Source: Mimachlamys varia
Taxonomy: Eukaryota > Mollusca > Bivalvia > Pectinida > Pectinidae
Length of the DNA stretch: 64,000 nt
Direction of reading: 5' to 3'
Assembly: GCA_947623455.1 (NCBI GenBank)
Contig: OX392532.1
Location: 30,912,792-30,976,791, forward strand
Below are positions 1 to 11,300 of the stretch, one piece after another; the first letter of the stretch is position 1; every line of letters starts with the position of its first letter. A model generated the notes under the pieces. The model searched no databases and was not told where the DNA came from. It saw only the letters and a program-made list of their open reading frames with translations. Both the position numbers and the translations under genes were made by a program.

Positions 1-2
1 GT

Positions 3-176
3 CATTCAGGAGAACAATATCACCTCTTAAGTGGAGATAATTCATTTGATGAAATTTATAAACTTATCTCAGGTGCCTACTGGCCAAGTGCTTGTACTCT
101 GGGCTTTTTGTTTATTCAGAGGAAGACTTTCAATTTTTTTTTTAAAGATGTTTCCATCATCAGTCATTTATTGGAG
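3..176 (+). other. open frame ending at a splice-donor-like site, coding status doubtful
   Basis: A 58-codon stop-free stretch runs from the window edge and ends exactly before GAG|GTAAGT, a consensus donor. It could be an exon of a convergent gene entering from the left. I do not recognise the translation. It overlaps the region where the minus-strand RS gene should end, no partner exon on the plus strand is visible, and a stop-free stretch of this length is not rare by chance. Confidence 0.2.
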
Positions 177-333
177 GTAAGTTGATATACTTCCTACCAG
201 TTTACTATTGGCCAAAGTATTGATTCTCTAGATGATTTTTTAAAGGTTGCTAAAATTTTTATCAAAGTAACCTTGAATGTATGTCAAGGTCATTTATTTG
301 TGGAGAATTTATATAGTAATTTGTGCCATGTAC

Positions 334-361
334 CTTTTGGCCGGCAGGTGAACCCAAATCC
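334..361 (-). CDS. possible 28-nt small exon of the RS protein gene
   Basis: On the minus strand a pyrimidine-rich tract ends in AAAG, followed by 28 nt and then AAAAG|GTACAT. It could follow the exon ending at 457 (phase 1 in, phase 2 out). The alternative is that the preceding exon is not spliced at 457 and reads into a TGA about 30 nt further on, which would end the protein there. The sequence does not decide between these. Confidence 0.3.
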
Positions 362-456
362 CTTTAGAAAATAAATGACTAGCCACATGGCCAACAATGG
401 CAAGACATGTACATTCACTGTTCATAAATACAATGCATTTAAAAGTGAAAACAAAC

Positions 457-973
457 CTGGTAATTCACCCTCCTTGTTGTCTCCATTTTTCAATATCTTG
501 CTGGCTTTGAGAAGTTGTTGTCTCATCTGCTCTTTAAAGGTCATTGGTTTTTCTTTGTGGCCATACCCACTACTACTGCTGCTGCTGATGGTAGAAGCAA
601 GTTCTCCTGACCTTGCTACTCGTTCTCTACTGTGACTTCGTTTGTGTCTATCCCTACTATCACTTCGACTACGATTATGCCGATCTCTGCTCCGGCTACG
701 ATGATGTCTGTCTCTGCTGCGACTTCGACTGCGAGACCTGCGCCCTTTACTTCTTCTCCGCCTGCCTCTTGACCGACTATGACTACGTCTTCGACGATGG
801 CTGCTTCTCTTTTTCCTATCCCTGCTATGACTCCTCCTCCTTTTTCTACGGTGACTTTTATCCCTGCTGCGACTTCTTCTTTCTTTAGAACCGTGTCTAC
901 GACGTCGTCTGTGACGATCACGTGACTTCGAACGTCCATGTCTACGCCTCCTAGATCTAGATGAGCTGCGATT
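457..973 (-). CDS. exon of RS gene: second half of RS domain plus MTFKEQ segment
   Basis: This 517-nt exon is open throughout and is read from an acceptor at 974 (ATTTCAG). It begins NRSSSRSRRRRHGRS, continues as RS/RD/RH repeats for about 125 residues, then shifts to a serine run (SSSSSS) and a helix-like segment with MTFKEQMRQQLLKASK. The sharp change of composition at the 3' side marks a folded or binding segment conserved outside the RS tract. It ends ..GELPG, either at a donor (457) or at a stop near 430. Confidence 0.85.
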
Positions 974-3900
974 CTGAAATCAGAGATGAGAAAAGGCTGA
1001 AAATGAGGTTACTCAATCTTTTAAAAGGGATCATGTAAAAAAAGTTAACATTACACTGAATTTCTCAAAAAAGCTGAAATCAGCATATCGGCTGAACATT
1101 TTCATCTCTGTGAAATATAAATATGCACATCACCATTTCACTACCGAATTTAATTAGCAAGAAAAAACATCCAATTTTACCTGGAACATACAATGAAAGG
1201 AGAATTTTGATTGAAACAAATTTTACAAAATAACTTAAAACATATGACAAAAAAATCTCCCTACATTTGGTTATTTTAGAATCTCATCAAAAAATGAGCA
1301 TACAACAGCATTCTCAGAAACTTCCAGCTGAGGGTTATAAAAGCCAGGGGAGGGGGGGGGGGCCCCTGATACAAGTAATAACTACAACAAACCCTTCTTC
1401 CAGGAGAATGACGAGATCTGGTTTTCCTTCCTTTAGACCTTGACCTCGACCTTGAATGCGATTTTCTCTTCCTCCCTGAAGATGGTGACCCTGACATTGA
1501 CCTTGAACTTCTCTTTTTAGGACTTGTTGATGACCTGGATGGCTCTGTCTTAGCTGGAGCGGCCCCCGTTTCATCTTTCTTCCTATCCACTGAAGAAGCA
1601 GATGATGATCTTGAACTTCTGCTTGAAGACCTTGAAGTGGCTGATGATGACCTAGATCTGGATCTAGACGTTCGCACAACCTGCAGATAAAGTGAATTGG
1701 AAGATCTGTATAATTAGTTTTATATTTGATGTGTTACCTTTCTGACTCATACAAAATAGCATCAAATCAAATACAAAATAGAGACTACGTTTTCATAATG
1801 CAAAATCACAAGCTGCTGAAAATGATGAAATGACCCAAATATATAAAATCTAAAGCAACAGAACTGTTCTGGTATTTCTCTGTAAACTATTAATCCATGA
1901 TCACTTCATAGGCTTAGGAATAATTTTACTTGGGAACTACACAACTATGGTGACATCATGCAAACGTAATCTGATCAAGTCCGAAACACAAAAAGGTACA
2001 ATAATGTTAGCTGTGGTATCTCGGTTTCGGTTACAAAAACACGACTTGGACAGAACACAAGAAGGGCTCATGGACATGTAAACTTAAGACAATGAGTTCA
2101 TCATGCATGTGTCAGCCAATTAACTCCAGTAGGATCCATATCATCTGCCTCTTAAGTCAAGATTGGATAGTGTATTTATTTTTTTTTTTTAATTTTTTTT
2201 TTCTGCAGTGTCTCCTCATCAGAAGACAAAAAAATCTCCTAGATGCTGCAGTTGGGCCATAATTGGTCACTTCTCAAAATCATGCAGTTAGACAAAAGGT
2301 TGGAGAATTCCTTCCCCAAACCTACATTAGCATGACAGAGATTTATTAGTGTTTTAGTTGGAGAAATAACTTGAGGCCAAAAAAAAATACCATGATGAGG
2401 ATAGGGCTTATATTTCAACTCATGAGGAATAAGTCAATCTTTAAAAGAGTTGAAGACGAGTCTCTGGCATTAATTGGACATCTGTATGATTCAACTAATT
2501 AGGTATAGTATAGACCTGTGTACAGGTGTGACAAACTCAGTCACTGGGAATTGCAAGGTCACTGTTTGAAAACTTGACAATTATTTAGTACCCTGCTATA
2601 CTATTCATGCTTAATAGAGGTAACACTGGTTTCACAATATGGAAATACTTCAAATCCACCATATTCAAGTTACAAAAGAAAAATGTGACAGGTCTGATCA
2701 ATAACAGAAAATGAAAAAAAATCTATGGTCTTGGCATGAAAAAATACCCAACAATTTTATATCGGAACCCAAGAAGTAGAAGATATTACCAGGGTTCGCG
2801 CTGGGTATTTTATAAAAGGGGTCCTTTTGCATAGTTTAAAAGGGAATCCTGAAAATTAGTGGGGTCCTTTTCAGTTCCTATGGTTTAAAAAGATATAGGG
2901 ATGGCTTCAACGCAAACCCTGATTATGTTGACAACATTGGTGAATTTGCAACTCTATTGTTAAAAACAAAAACGAAGGACCCACAAATGTAGTCAACACA
3001 AGATAAAAATACATTAAGGAAAAGAAACAAACATGTACTCATGATCATACCAGCATTAGAATGCAGCTATGCAAACTAAAAGAAAATTATATGTAAGTAT
3101 ACGTAACGGATGAATGTCGGATACATATTTAAATAGATAAAAGAAATACTAAATTGGATTTTTTTTAACAAGTGATCATGGTTTAATGTATATTACTCAT
3201 CAAAATATAATGTATACATGATGACTATCATCTTGTTTCCCAATTTCATTTTACATGAAGAGTGTATAAATTTCCCAAGTTAAGACGTACACAGTACCAC
3301 CCTTACACACTACTGACACTGTTTACAAGCATGCTGTTTTTCCTTTTATGCGCTGAAAATCACATTACAGGTGATTTTTTTTTAGGTTAATATACATACA
3401 TACATAATATACATTAAATTGTTTATACGAGTCTTCAATAAAATAAAGAGATGTGTACACAACAATGCTAGCTCAATGCTGTATCGGGAACTGGTGGCAG
3501 ACTTTTTTTGAGATCTGTCTCGGATATGGTACATCCTACAGGGCTTTTTCTGGGTATATTGGGAAAAGGCCCCTGAGTGAAATTGGGAAAAATTAACGAC
3601 AAATCGACAAATAATACAATGTAATTTAATCAGATAAAAGCAATAAAATGACAATATTTCTTTTCAAATAGATTCTTTTTCAACTGATGCAGATGTTCAG
3701 TTTTATATTTAAGTTGTAACATCAGATTGGGAAAAAAGTCCTTTAATTGGGAAAAATGAAGCCTAAATCTCATTGGGAATGGGGCCGCATTTCGGCCCCT
3801 GAGAGACCCCAGAAAAAGCCCTGTCCCAATATTAAACCTGATGTTACAAGTATGTTTACTTTTGGAAAGTCAGCATCAATCATAAGTGCGGTTTGGTGGC

Positions 3901-6900
3901 CAATCTGCTATTTCCTTTATGCTCATTACAATATGTTTTAAAATGTATGGATTTCTTTTTCATGATTCAACTGGGAGGAAATACACTGCATTTTCCATGA
4001 ATAAAATGAAGAATAACAAAAGGATTATAAATCCTTATCAAAATTTATGAAATCTGCCGAACAACATATAGACACTTTTCATGTAGAAAAAAAAGAATTG
4101 CAGAAAATATTGCGAAGTGCTAGCTAGAAGGGAAAGAATTCATTTTATAACATACACTATGGAGACTTATAAACGGAAAACAATTTCATGTTGTATCAAT
4201 ATTTTGAATGAAAGCTTCACATCATAAAAGACAAAATTTTGATACATAAAAAAAACTTTAAATTTAACTCTTCAAATGAACATACAAAGTCCTATTGATA
4301 CTACATTTTGACCATTGTGCAAGATTCTTATTTGTGCATGGTAGGTAAATAAGAATTTGTCTACATATCACAACACAGAAACATGTTTTTAAGTAAAAGC
4401 ACAATACACCTGGAGGTGCCTCTAGCACCATGATATAATCATCTCTGACAAATTGTTTCGTACCTACTGTAACCGTCTCCTCTACTTACCCGCTGAAAGC
4501 ATCAACGAAGGGCAACAAAACAAGCACTGTTGTTGTTGCCCATTTTTTTCTTCACTTGCAGGATTCACAGGAAAACCTATTTGATATCACAAGTAGTAGG
4601 TAAGATTATTGAAGAAAAAACTGCCTTCTTTTTGGGGCAGTTATCCCAGCCTAGCTATCTAGTCAACTTTTGAATATGAGGGTTGCTCAAAGAAATGTTC
4701 AGCCTTCCAATCTAACAGTACCTCAATCATTTATAAACCCATAACTACATATAAAACCATCAAGTTATCTTACATCACTCAAATCTAAAGCACTGAGAAT
4801 CTGTTCCTGCTAACCCAATCTTTTAAAATTTTATTTTCAGACATAGATCTCAAAAATTAACTTCATTGTCCTGAACATCTATGAAACGTCTAAACATTAT
4901 TTCACATAGACTTAGGTAAGTGTAGCCCTTTTGGAGGCAAACATGAACGCAGATTCTCAGCACATGATTAACTTGAAAGCACCAAGTAGATCTTTGCATA
5001 TTAACCCAAACCTGATTATGACAAAACTCCAATGCAATCAACAAAGGAACACACACAGTTACATTGTTTTTTTATTTTTTTAAATATAGCATAAAAATAC
5101 TCTTGAACTCATTCTACAATGAAATTTCATAATGATCTTTTCCAACCTTTGAATTTGATGAGTTCCAATGTGTCCTTAGCGGTAAATAAGTCTATTGTAA
5201 TTACAGCCTCGAAGATCGGAACTGTACTTTGCAGTTGATGGAGATGTCATTGTCAGGCACTATTTCAGTCTTATTGGGATCTGTTTAGGCGCCCCCCAAC
5301 CCTCAGATTCACTATGATGATTAAGGCTGCTCTAATACTTTCACTATACCTCTGACGGCAAACTTATTTCCGGAACCTCTTCAAAGGAAAATGTCATCTT
5401 GTTTGTTGTATCTGAAAAAAATAATGGTCAATTAAATATATATATATGTATGCAAATTTTTTAGGAGTTAAATTTTTTTTCTTTAATTTTTTCATTAGTT
5501 TTTTTTCAGAAAGATAGACTATGTTTTATGGCTTGCTAAATAACAATAAATTTGAAGTTAGTATTGTATAGCTTTTTTAACTACTTCACATTGTAACGCA
5601 TTCTAACCTGAATGCAACTTTAAACCGGCCGATTTTGGTTCATCGCCACTGCTCTCCGTGGTGCTCCTTGTCCTTGGTTTGCCAAGACCTGGGTATGCGA
5701 TGACACCACTCTGGAGAAAACTGGCTGGATCCACAGCTGTAGCTCCAAGGGCAGAAACAGTGTCCTGACTTTTCCCTCCTCCAATCATTTTCTCAAAGGA
5801 ATCCCATTCTGCCTGCAAACTGGATTGAGCTGCCTTTACCTGAAAAATACCAGTGTCACTGTGCTGAACATTTACTTAAAAGTGAGCAATCAGTAGTTGA
5901 AATGAACTACACATTTGTGTTGAAGACGAATTGATACGTTCAGCATTTTATCATAAACAATGCCTACACTGAAGAAATGTTAAACTTGTAAAATAAAGTC
6001 AATTTCTTTCAAAGCAGATAAGCCACAAAAGGAATGTTAATGGATGTTGGAAATTGTAAAAGCATATATTTAATCGACACAATCATTGAAAAAAAGTCAA
6101 AATCAAAGATAGAGAGTTCAATGTAGTTGATTTAGGGACACCTAGCAATTGAGCTAACCCTTTGAGATGAAGTATGAATTACGTTGACAAAGTTGCCATC
6201 CGACAACCTTCAGTAGACTTCATACTTACGACCCCTCTTCTTTTTCACGATGATGCCACAGCCGAACAAGGAGTCTTGATCGCAAGTCATGTTTGACTTC
6301 ATGTTTAAAATGTGAAAGTAAAAGCTAGTTACAAGTGTTCCTTTAATTTTATTGGACTTATAAGTGCAATTTAAATTTGTACAGTACATCTAATTTAGTT
6401 AATTTCTTAATCCAAATTTTACATACATTTGTAATATGACTGCACAACATCATAGAAATACAATTTACAGTATACTAAAAGTGTAACTTTATAATTATTA
6501 ATTGAAATATGGATAACAATTAGTATAACTAAAACTTTTGTGTAATAAAATTCAGATACTCGCACTTAGTTCCTCAGAGCAAAACAATAAGCAGTCTGTC
6601 AATTCATTTTTTGCTGCACCCCTGTTCCTTAGAACTGTTTAACGAACTATTCCCAAAAATATCAACTTTTGTATATATCAGACCTTTTAATTTCCTCAAT
6701 TTGTCTAGTTCTGTTATTTTGGGCAGCTGATGAATTACATACTAAATCCAGTTAATCTTGCAGAACAATTACAAAAGTACTGTAAGTTAACTGTTCTAAT
6801 TTAATTCATGTACTCAATTGTTCTTGGTACTGGAACACCGGCAAGTCAGACAATATCTAGGCAGATTTGGCTATATAGTAAAATATATGACTTTACGTAG

Positions 6901-7932
6901 AGAGGCAAGTAAACTAACAAGTCAATTTTGATCACCCCCTTTGAGTGCCTCTTGCAAATTCAAACTTTAATGATCAAATAATTAAGCAGGTCGGAGAAAC
7001 TAAAGATTTCTATCTTAGAACTAATATCAGGTGATTTTAATTATTATCCTTTGTATCGGAATGGGGGAGGCATGGATATCAACTTCACTTCTGTCAAGGT
7101 TACCATTTCTACCTGGAACCTCATCTTCTGATGAAAGCATGAGCCAGATATTTTGGCAACGAAGAAATTCAAACAAATGAATAAGTCACAAGTTTTTAGA
7201 TGAAAACCTTTCATTTCACCAACTCATATAAATGTGTGGTCAGCACTTGTATCGATGGCATATTTGTCCAGTTCACATAAGTCCTAAAGGCATATATATA
7301 GTTTTACGTTACAGCCAAATTTCCCTACTATACAAATATGACGGTGCTCCAGATGAATAGATTGTGTTTTTAACAGCCAAATAAACAGTTTAATATTAGT
7401 AGAGACGGTGCATATCTTCTGGACAAATGTGTGTTCACACAATTTGAATAAAATCATTTTATTGTGTGAACAAATGTCCTTTAAATCCATTATACAACAT
7501 TAAAGGGTCTCTTCATAAAAAACGTCAGTACTTCGTCAGTATCAAAATGATTGTTGGATCAATGTCGGCCCAAAGGCAAAGGGGAAATCGAAGGCAGCGT
7601 TTCACTTCGATTGCAATTTTCTCTTTTGTCCAGTGCACACTAACTTATTAAACATGCGTTACATATTCACAAAATGTTGTAACTCAGGCTATATGTCTAG
7701 TATGCGTTTCGTTATAGAGTAATATTATTGTTTTAATTTTAGTCAGCCATTTTGTAAAACTTCCCGGTTACAATTGCTACCATTTTACCCATAAAAGACA
7801 CAAACACACAGTTAAACATCATGGTGAAGTAAAATCGGTTGTTATTCTAACACATACTGTCTCTCCTCTTTTCTCAGTAAGGCTGTTGCTTGAATTTTCT
7901 GCGTCTTCACCATAGTCTGCAAGAAACTCCAT
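457..7932 (-). CDS. arginine/serine-rich (RS-domain) nuclear protein, spliced; 3' end uncertain
   Basis: Five exons join with consistent phases: 7932-7858 (25 codons from ATG, phase 0), 5839-5608 (ends phase 1), 5411-5350 (phase 1 to 0), 1680-1393 (phase 0) and 973-457 (ends phase 1). Donors are GTATGT, GTTAGA, GTATAG, GTTTGT and GTTTGT; each acceptor follows a pyrimidine tract. The protein starts MEFLADYGED, has a Gly/Ser/Ala-rich middle (about residues 26-123), then about 240 residues dense in RS/SR/RD/RH dipeptides (124-360), and a non-RS segment near 362-385 starting MTFKEQMRQQL. RS domains mark pre-mRNA splicing and nuclear-speckle proteins and are usually phosphorylated by SRPK/CLK kinases. 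No RRM, zinc finger, cyclophilin or kinase domain is seen, so it is better called an SR-related factor than a classical SR protein. I do not recognise the orthologue. It diverges from the plus-strand gene at 8352 across a short shared promoter. Confidence 0.85.
974..1392 (-). other. intron of RS gene
   Basis: A 419-bp intron between the two RS exons, with a C-run on the coding strand near its 5' end (about 1348-1364). No other element is seen. Confidence 0.7.
1393..1680 (-). CDS. exon of RS gene: first half of RS domain
   Basis: This 96-codon exon (phase 0 to 0) lies between a ..TCTGCAG acceptor and an AGAAGG|GTTTGT donor. It reads VVRTSRSRSRSSSATSRSS.., with a lysine/acidic interruption (DRKKDETGAAPAKTEP) followed by KKRSSRSMSGSP and further RS pairs, ending RHSPGRR. 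The exact fit of phases with the exons at 5350-5411 and 457-973 supports the assembled model. A run of ten or more G/C bases lies just downstream in the intron. Confidence 0.85.
2792..2920. mobile_element. short MITE-like element, CAGGGTT termini
   Basis: The ends CAGGGTTCGCGCTGG and (reverse complement of the right end) CAGGGTTTGCGTTGA match at all but a few positions over about 15 bp. The interior is about 100 bp with two 'ggggtccttt' motifs and no ORF. CAGGG termini are common in non-autonomous hAT elements; the target duplication is not clear, so the superfamily is a guess. Confidence 0.5.
3539..3823. mobile_element. MITE-like element with CAGGGCTTTTTCTGGG ends
   Basis: The left end CAGGGCTTTTTCTGGG is matched by the inverted right end CCCCAGAAAAAGCCCTG. 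The interior carries five or so copies of 'ttgggaaaa' and paired GGCCCC/GGGGCC blocks. No transposase. The inverted ends and subterminal repeats fit a non-autonomous hAT-like element inside the RS gene intron. Confidence 0.6.
5412..7857 (-). other. introns around the second RS-gene exon
   Basis: This covers the 196-bp intron 5412-5607 and the 2.0-kb first intron 5840-7857 (the exon at 5608-5839 lies between). The large intron is AT-rich unique-looking sequence. I see no further exon, RNA gene or clear repeat in it. Confidence 0.5.
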
Positions 7933-8351
7933 GTCCACACCGGAATGCGTGTTAGTGCCCGTATGACCGACGCGTCACAATCGTACGCAAATCGAGTAAT
8001 TAAATAGGAAAGTACTTCAAGTGAACCAGCTCACCGCCCTAATAGATTTCCGACCCTCATATCTGCTAAACTGTATTCCTGTTACTGCAATGATATTTGA
8101 ATGAACATACATATTTTTTTCCAATTCTAAGCACGCGTTATCCCCAATGTAAAACAAGTTAACATGTATGTGTTTTTTTTTCGCGACGGTCATCAGAAAA
8201 CCAACTTATAGTTGTCTGAATCGAACTCACCGATCACGTGACCTTGCTAACCACGTGAGGTCATTGTGTTATATCACGTGAGTTTTTGCGGCGCTAAGTT
8301 ACGAAGTTGGGCGGAAATGGCAAAACACACACATATATATAACTAGTCAAA
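7933..8351. promoter_or_regulatory. shared bidirectional promoter with three CACGTG E-boxes
   Basis: Only 419 bp separate the start codons of two divergent genes. The interval is richer in CpG than its surroundings. CACGTG occurs at 8235-8240, 8252-8257 and 8275-8280; the first lies in the context TCACGTGACC. CACGTG is the core bound by USF, MYC/MAX and MiT/TFE bHLH-zip factors (established knowledge). Which factor acts here, and the transcription start sites, are not visible. No canonical TATA box sits at a convincing distance from either ATG. Confidence 0.7.
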
Positions 8352-11300
8352 ATGAATAATTTCAGCGTTCCAAGCGTCTTATCCTTTTCGGATGGTAAGT
8401 TTGACTTGTATTATTCTAACTATTCAAACAATTAATTATCCTGAATTGAGAAAGAGAGTAACATCGTATTCTTCCAGCTTCCACCTTCTTTTTTTTCATG
8501 GTAATACCACAGGGGTAATGGTTACGTTATATAAGCTTTTGTTAGGTTAATTATAGCTATTACTTTACCACAGTTAAAGATATATATTTTTCATTTCCAG
8601 ATACCGCCAAGTTCGAGAAAAATGTTAAAGTGTACGACTGCACAACGGTAACTATTTTACTGTCACTTTGATCTTGACTATATAGCTTTTGTAAAACAGT
8701 TAAAAATATTCAAGAATATAACTGTTACATTATTAATGTTCACCCACTGGTAAAGAAATCATTGATTAGTGTCTATTTTTTCCTAGGCTTATGCTCCCAC
8801 TCAGGAAGTGCAGAATGAATTGAGAAGAATATCCGGCAGACTGGATGATTGCTGTAAGATTTAAGCATGCTTATTTTAAACTGAGTGTGTAATACGTTTT
8901 ATACTTCAAACTGTGTGCTAAGTTTTAAACTGGGCATGTATGGATATGCAAAGTTTTATACTGACTGTGTGCCAAGTTTTATACTGGACATGCATGCAAA
9001 GTTTTATACTTTGTGTGCGCTAATTTTTATACTGGTGCGTGCTAAGATTGATACTGCGCGTGTGAAGTTTTATACTAGATATATAATCTAATCTAATATA
9101 TAATCTCGTGTGAGAATTCAAAATTGGTATATTAAGCACATATACGCACTGTTTAGATTCAGCACAAAAATGTACAACAGAATAAAATTAAGTTGAAGTT
9201 TAAGATTTATAATGTCTTTGTTCTTTAATATTAGAATCCATGAATTGTTAGATTGCTTTGTTTAATGGAATAACTGTTCAACTTATTAAACTCATTCTTT
9301 CTACAAGAAAAATAAATATGATTTTCATTATTTATTCTAATTTCTTGTGTAGTGTATGATGACTACAGGCGAGATATCGATGCTCTTAAGGTAAGAACTT
9401 TCAACATTAGGTACCTTATGGAATTCATGATTCAAATTAATTCATAGCTATTTTTAATAATGATAATTTATAACTGATGTGACAACATAACAATTTTACA
9501 GTTCTTGGCCAAGTATGTGCAATTATGTTTTCCTTATTAAACAAGAATACGTGTACATGTAAAATATATAGTTACATAAAAAAAGTATACATGTATATCC
9601 AATGTCAAAAAGGTGTATAACTGACGGAGGGTTGGTGTTAATGTGGATAGAGTTTGATTGGGATGATTATGATCAATGATTAATTTACAATTTATTTGCA
9701 TGGGTCCCTTTAGTACATATTGCAAAAACAATGGATCCCACAATGTTAAATTGAAGTATTTCCAGAATTTCTATGAGTCACAGTATAATTTTATGAGTAC
9801 AGGACTCGGGACTCGCACGTAGATTGATCACTGATGATGGGATGGTAGAAGGGTAATTTCGGGTCCATGAATTAGATATTAATAACCAATATCACATTTC
9901 GACAACGCCGTTTCCCCCTTGATTGTTTTGTATATACCATCTTGCATTCTGTTTCTTTCCACTGCAGCCTAATGTAGAGATCGACAAGGAGCTTGCAGCA
10001 TTGATGGCTGCTGAAGATGATATAAAACAGTCCAGACGAAGTAAGTCAGAACTACCAACTACACAATCGGGAACCTTCGGCACTTTTCGTAAACGAGATT
10101 TTCCACAACAACAAAATAAAACTGAACAGACCAAAAGTTAAACCGATAATTTCTGTATTTCACTCTACTCACTGTTCATGTATATATGTCTTTTACGATA
10201 TATACAAACATTTGGTTTATAATTGCTGTTCGTAAATATTTCATTCTTTCTATCCTTCGTAGATCTCAGGAGAAGGGCACAGAAAATTTGTCCTGTAAGT
10301 ATATGTATATGTGCTGTTATTTTAATATACATATGTATGCTGTTATGTAATTGTTTTATGTTTCTTTGTGTCTTGATAAAGGAGCGGATTGCTCCGAAAA
10401 TTATACAGCACCAGTTTGTCTACACTGTTGGAATAACTTCTTTCCCCTTTATAAAATTTTAAGTTATTCGTATACTATAAATATCCGTTTGTAAGGATCC
10501 AGTGTTATTTGGAAAACTACTGTTTATATTACTTCTTTGACTGGCCACATGCTGTAATTTTAAGATGCAAATAACGATTTTCATTATTTGCTCCATCTTC
10601 CCCTTCCTCGTCTCTTCATATCTTTATGCTATAGAGTATATGTATGAGTGAGAGAGCGTGTGATGTGATCACGTCTTGTACGTATATTGTATTGTTTTAT
10701 TGTGTGTTGAGGAGGGCATGTTTGTAGCCCTAGAGCTGTTTGTAATCCTCACTAAATAAAATAGATTAAGTTTCTCGTTCAGCCAAGGAACGCTTTACTT
10801 TTTAAAGATTCAATATGCATGTTAGTTTCGAAATTAAAGCGCTATCAGCCTTCCATGGTGAACAGTGCCATTGAAATGTAGCGGATCTAGACCGGGTTGA
10901 TCGTCGGCGACCAGACAGCTCAATTGGTTGAGCGACCGTCTAGAGTTCGGAAGGTTCCGGGTTCGAACCCCGGCCTGACCGTGCATTTTTCCTCTCCTGT
11001 TGCATTTGGTGCATGTGACCAAACATTGTTTCAAGTACTGGGTGCATACTTAGCAAGGGGATACCCGAACCTGGGTTGTAAGCCGTGATGTATTCGGGGT
11101 CAAAGACTTTGTTAAAGGCGGGGGATTGTAGCGGATCAAGACCGGGCCGATCGTCTTGTCTTGGTTGAGCGTCCGTCTAGAGTTCGGAAGGTCCCGGGTT
11201 CGAACCCCGGTCTGGCCGTGCAGTTTTTCCTCTCCTGTTACAGAAGAAAAAAAATAAAATGCGAACATAAATACAATTCAATGAAAAATGTAAAGTAAAT

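Larger units (their letters stand above)
1681..5349 (-). other. 3.7-kb intron of RS gene with two MITE-like insertions
   Basis: Apart from the two elements listed separately (2792-2920 and 3539-3823) I see no coding exon; the flanking exons already join in phase 0, so none is required. Long A/T runs lie near 2180. Confidence 0.6.

Noticed and set aside
616..888. Cysteine/tyrosine/aspartate-rich plus-strand open frame
   Set aside because: Exact antisense of the RS-domain exon; the RS reading has splice sites and phase support.
10910..10985. Functional tRNA genes at the A/B-box sequences (also near 11150, 22970 and 49150)
   Set aside because: Acceptor and anticodon stems do not form properly, copies are embedded in longer repeated bodies, and one lacks the A box: SINEs.
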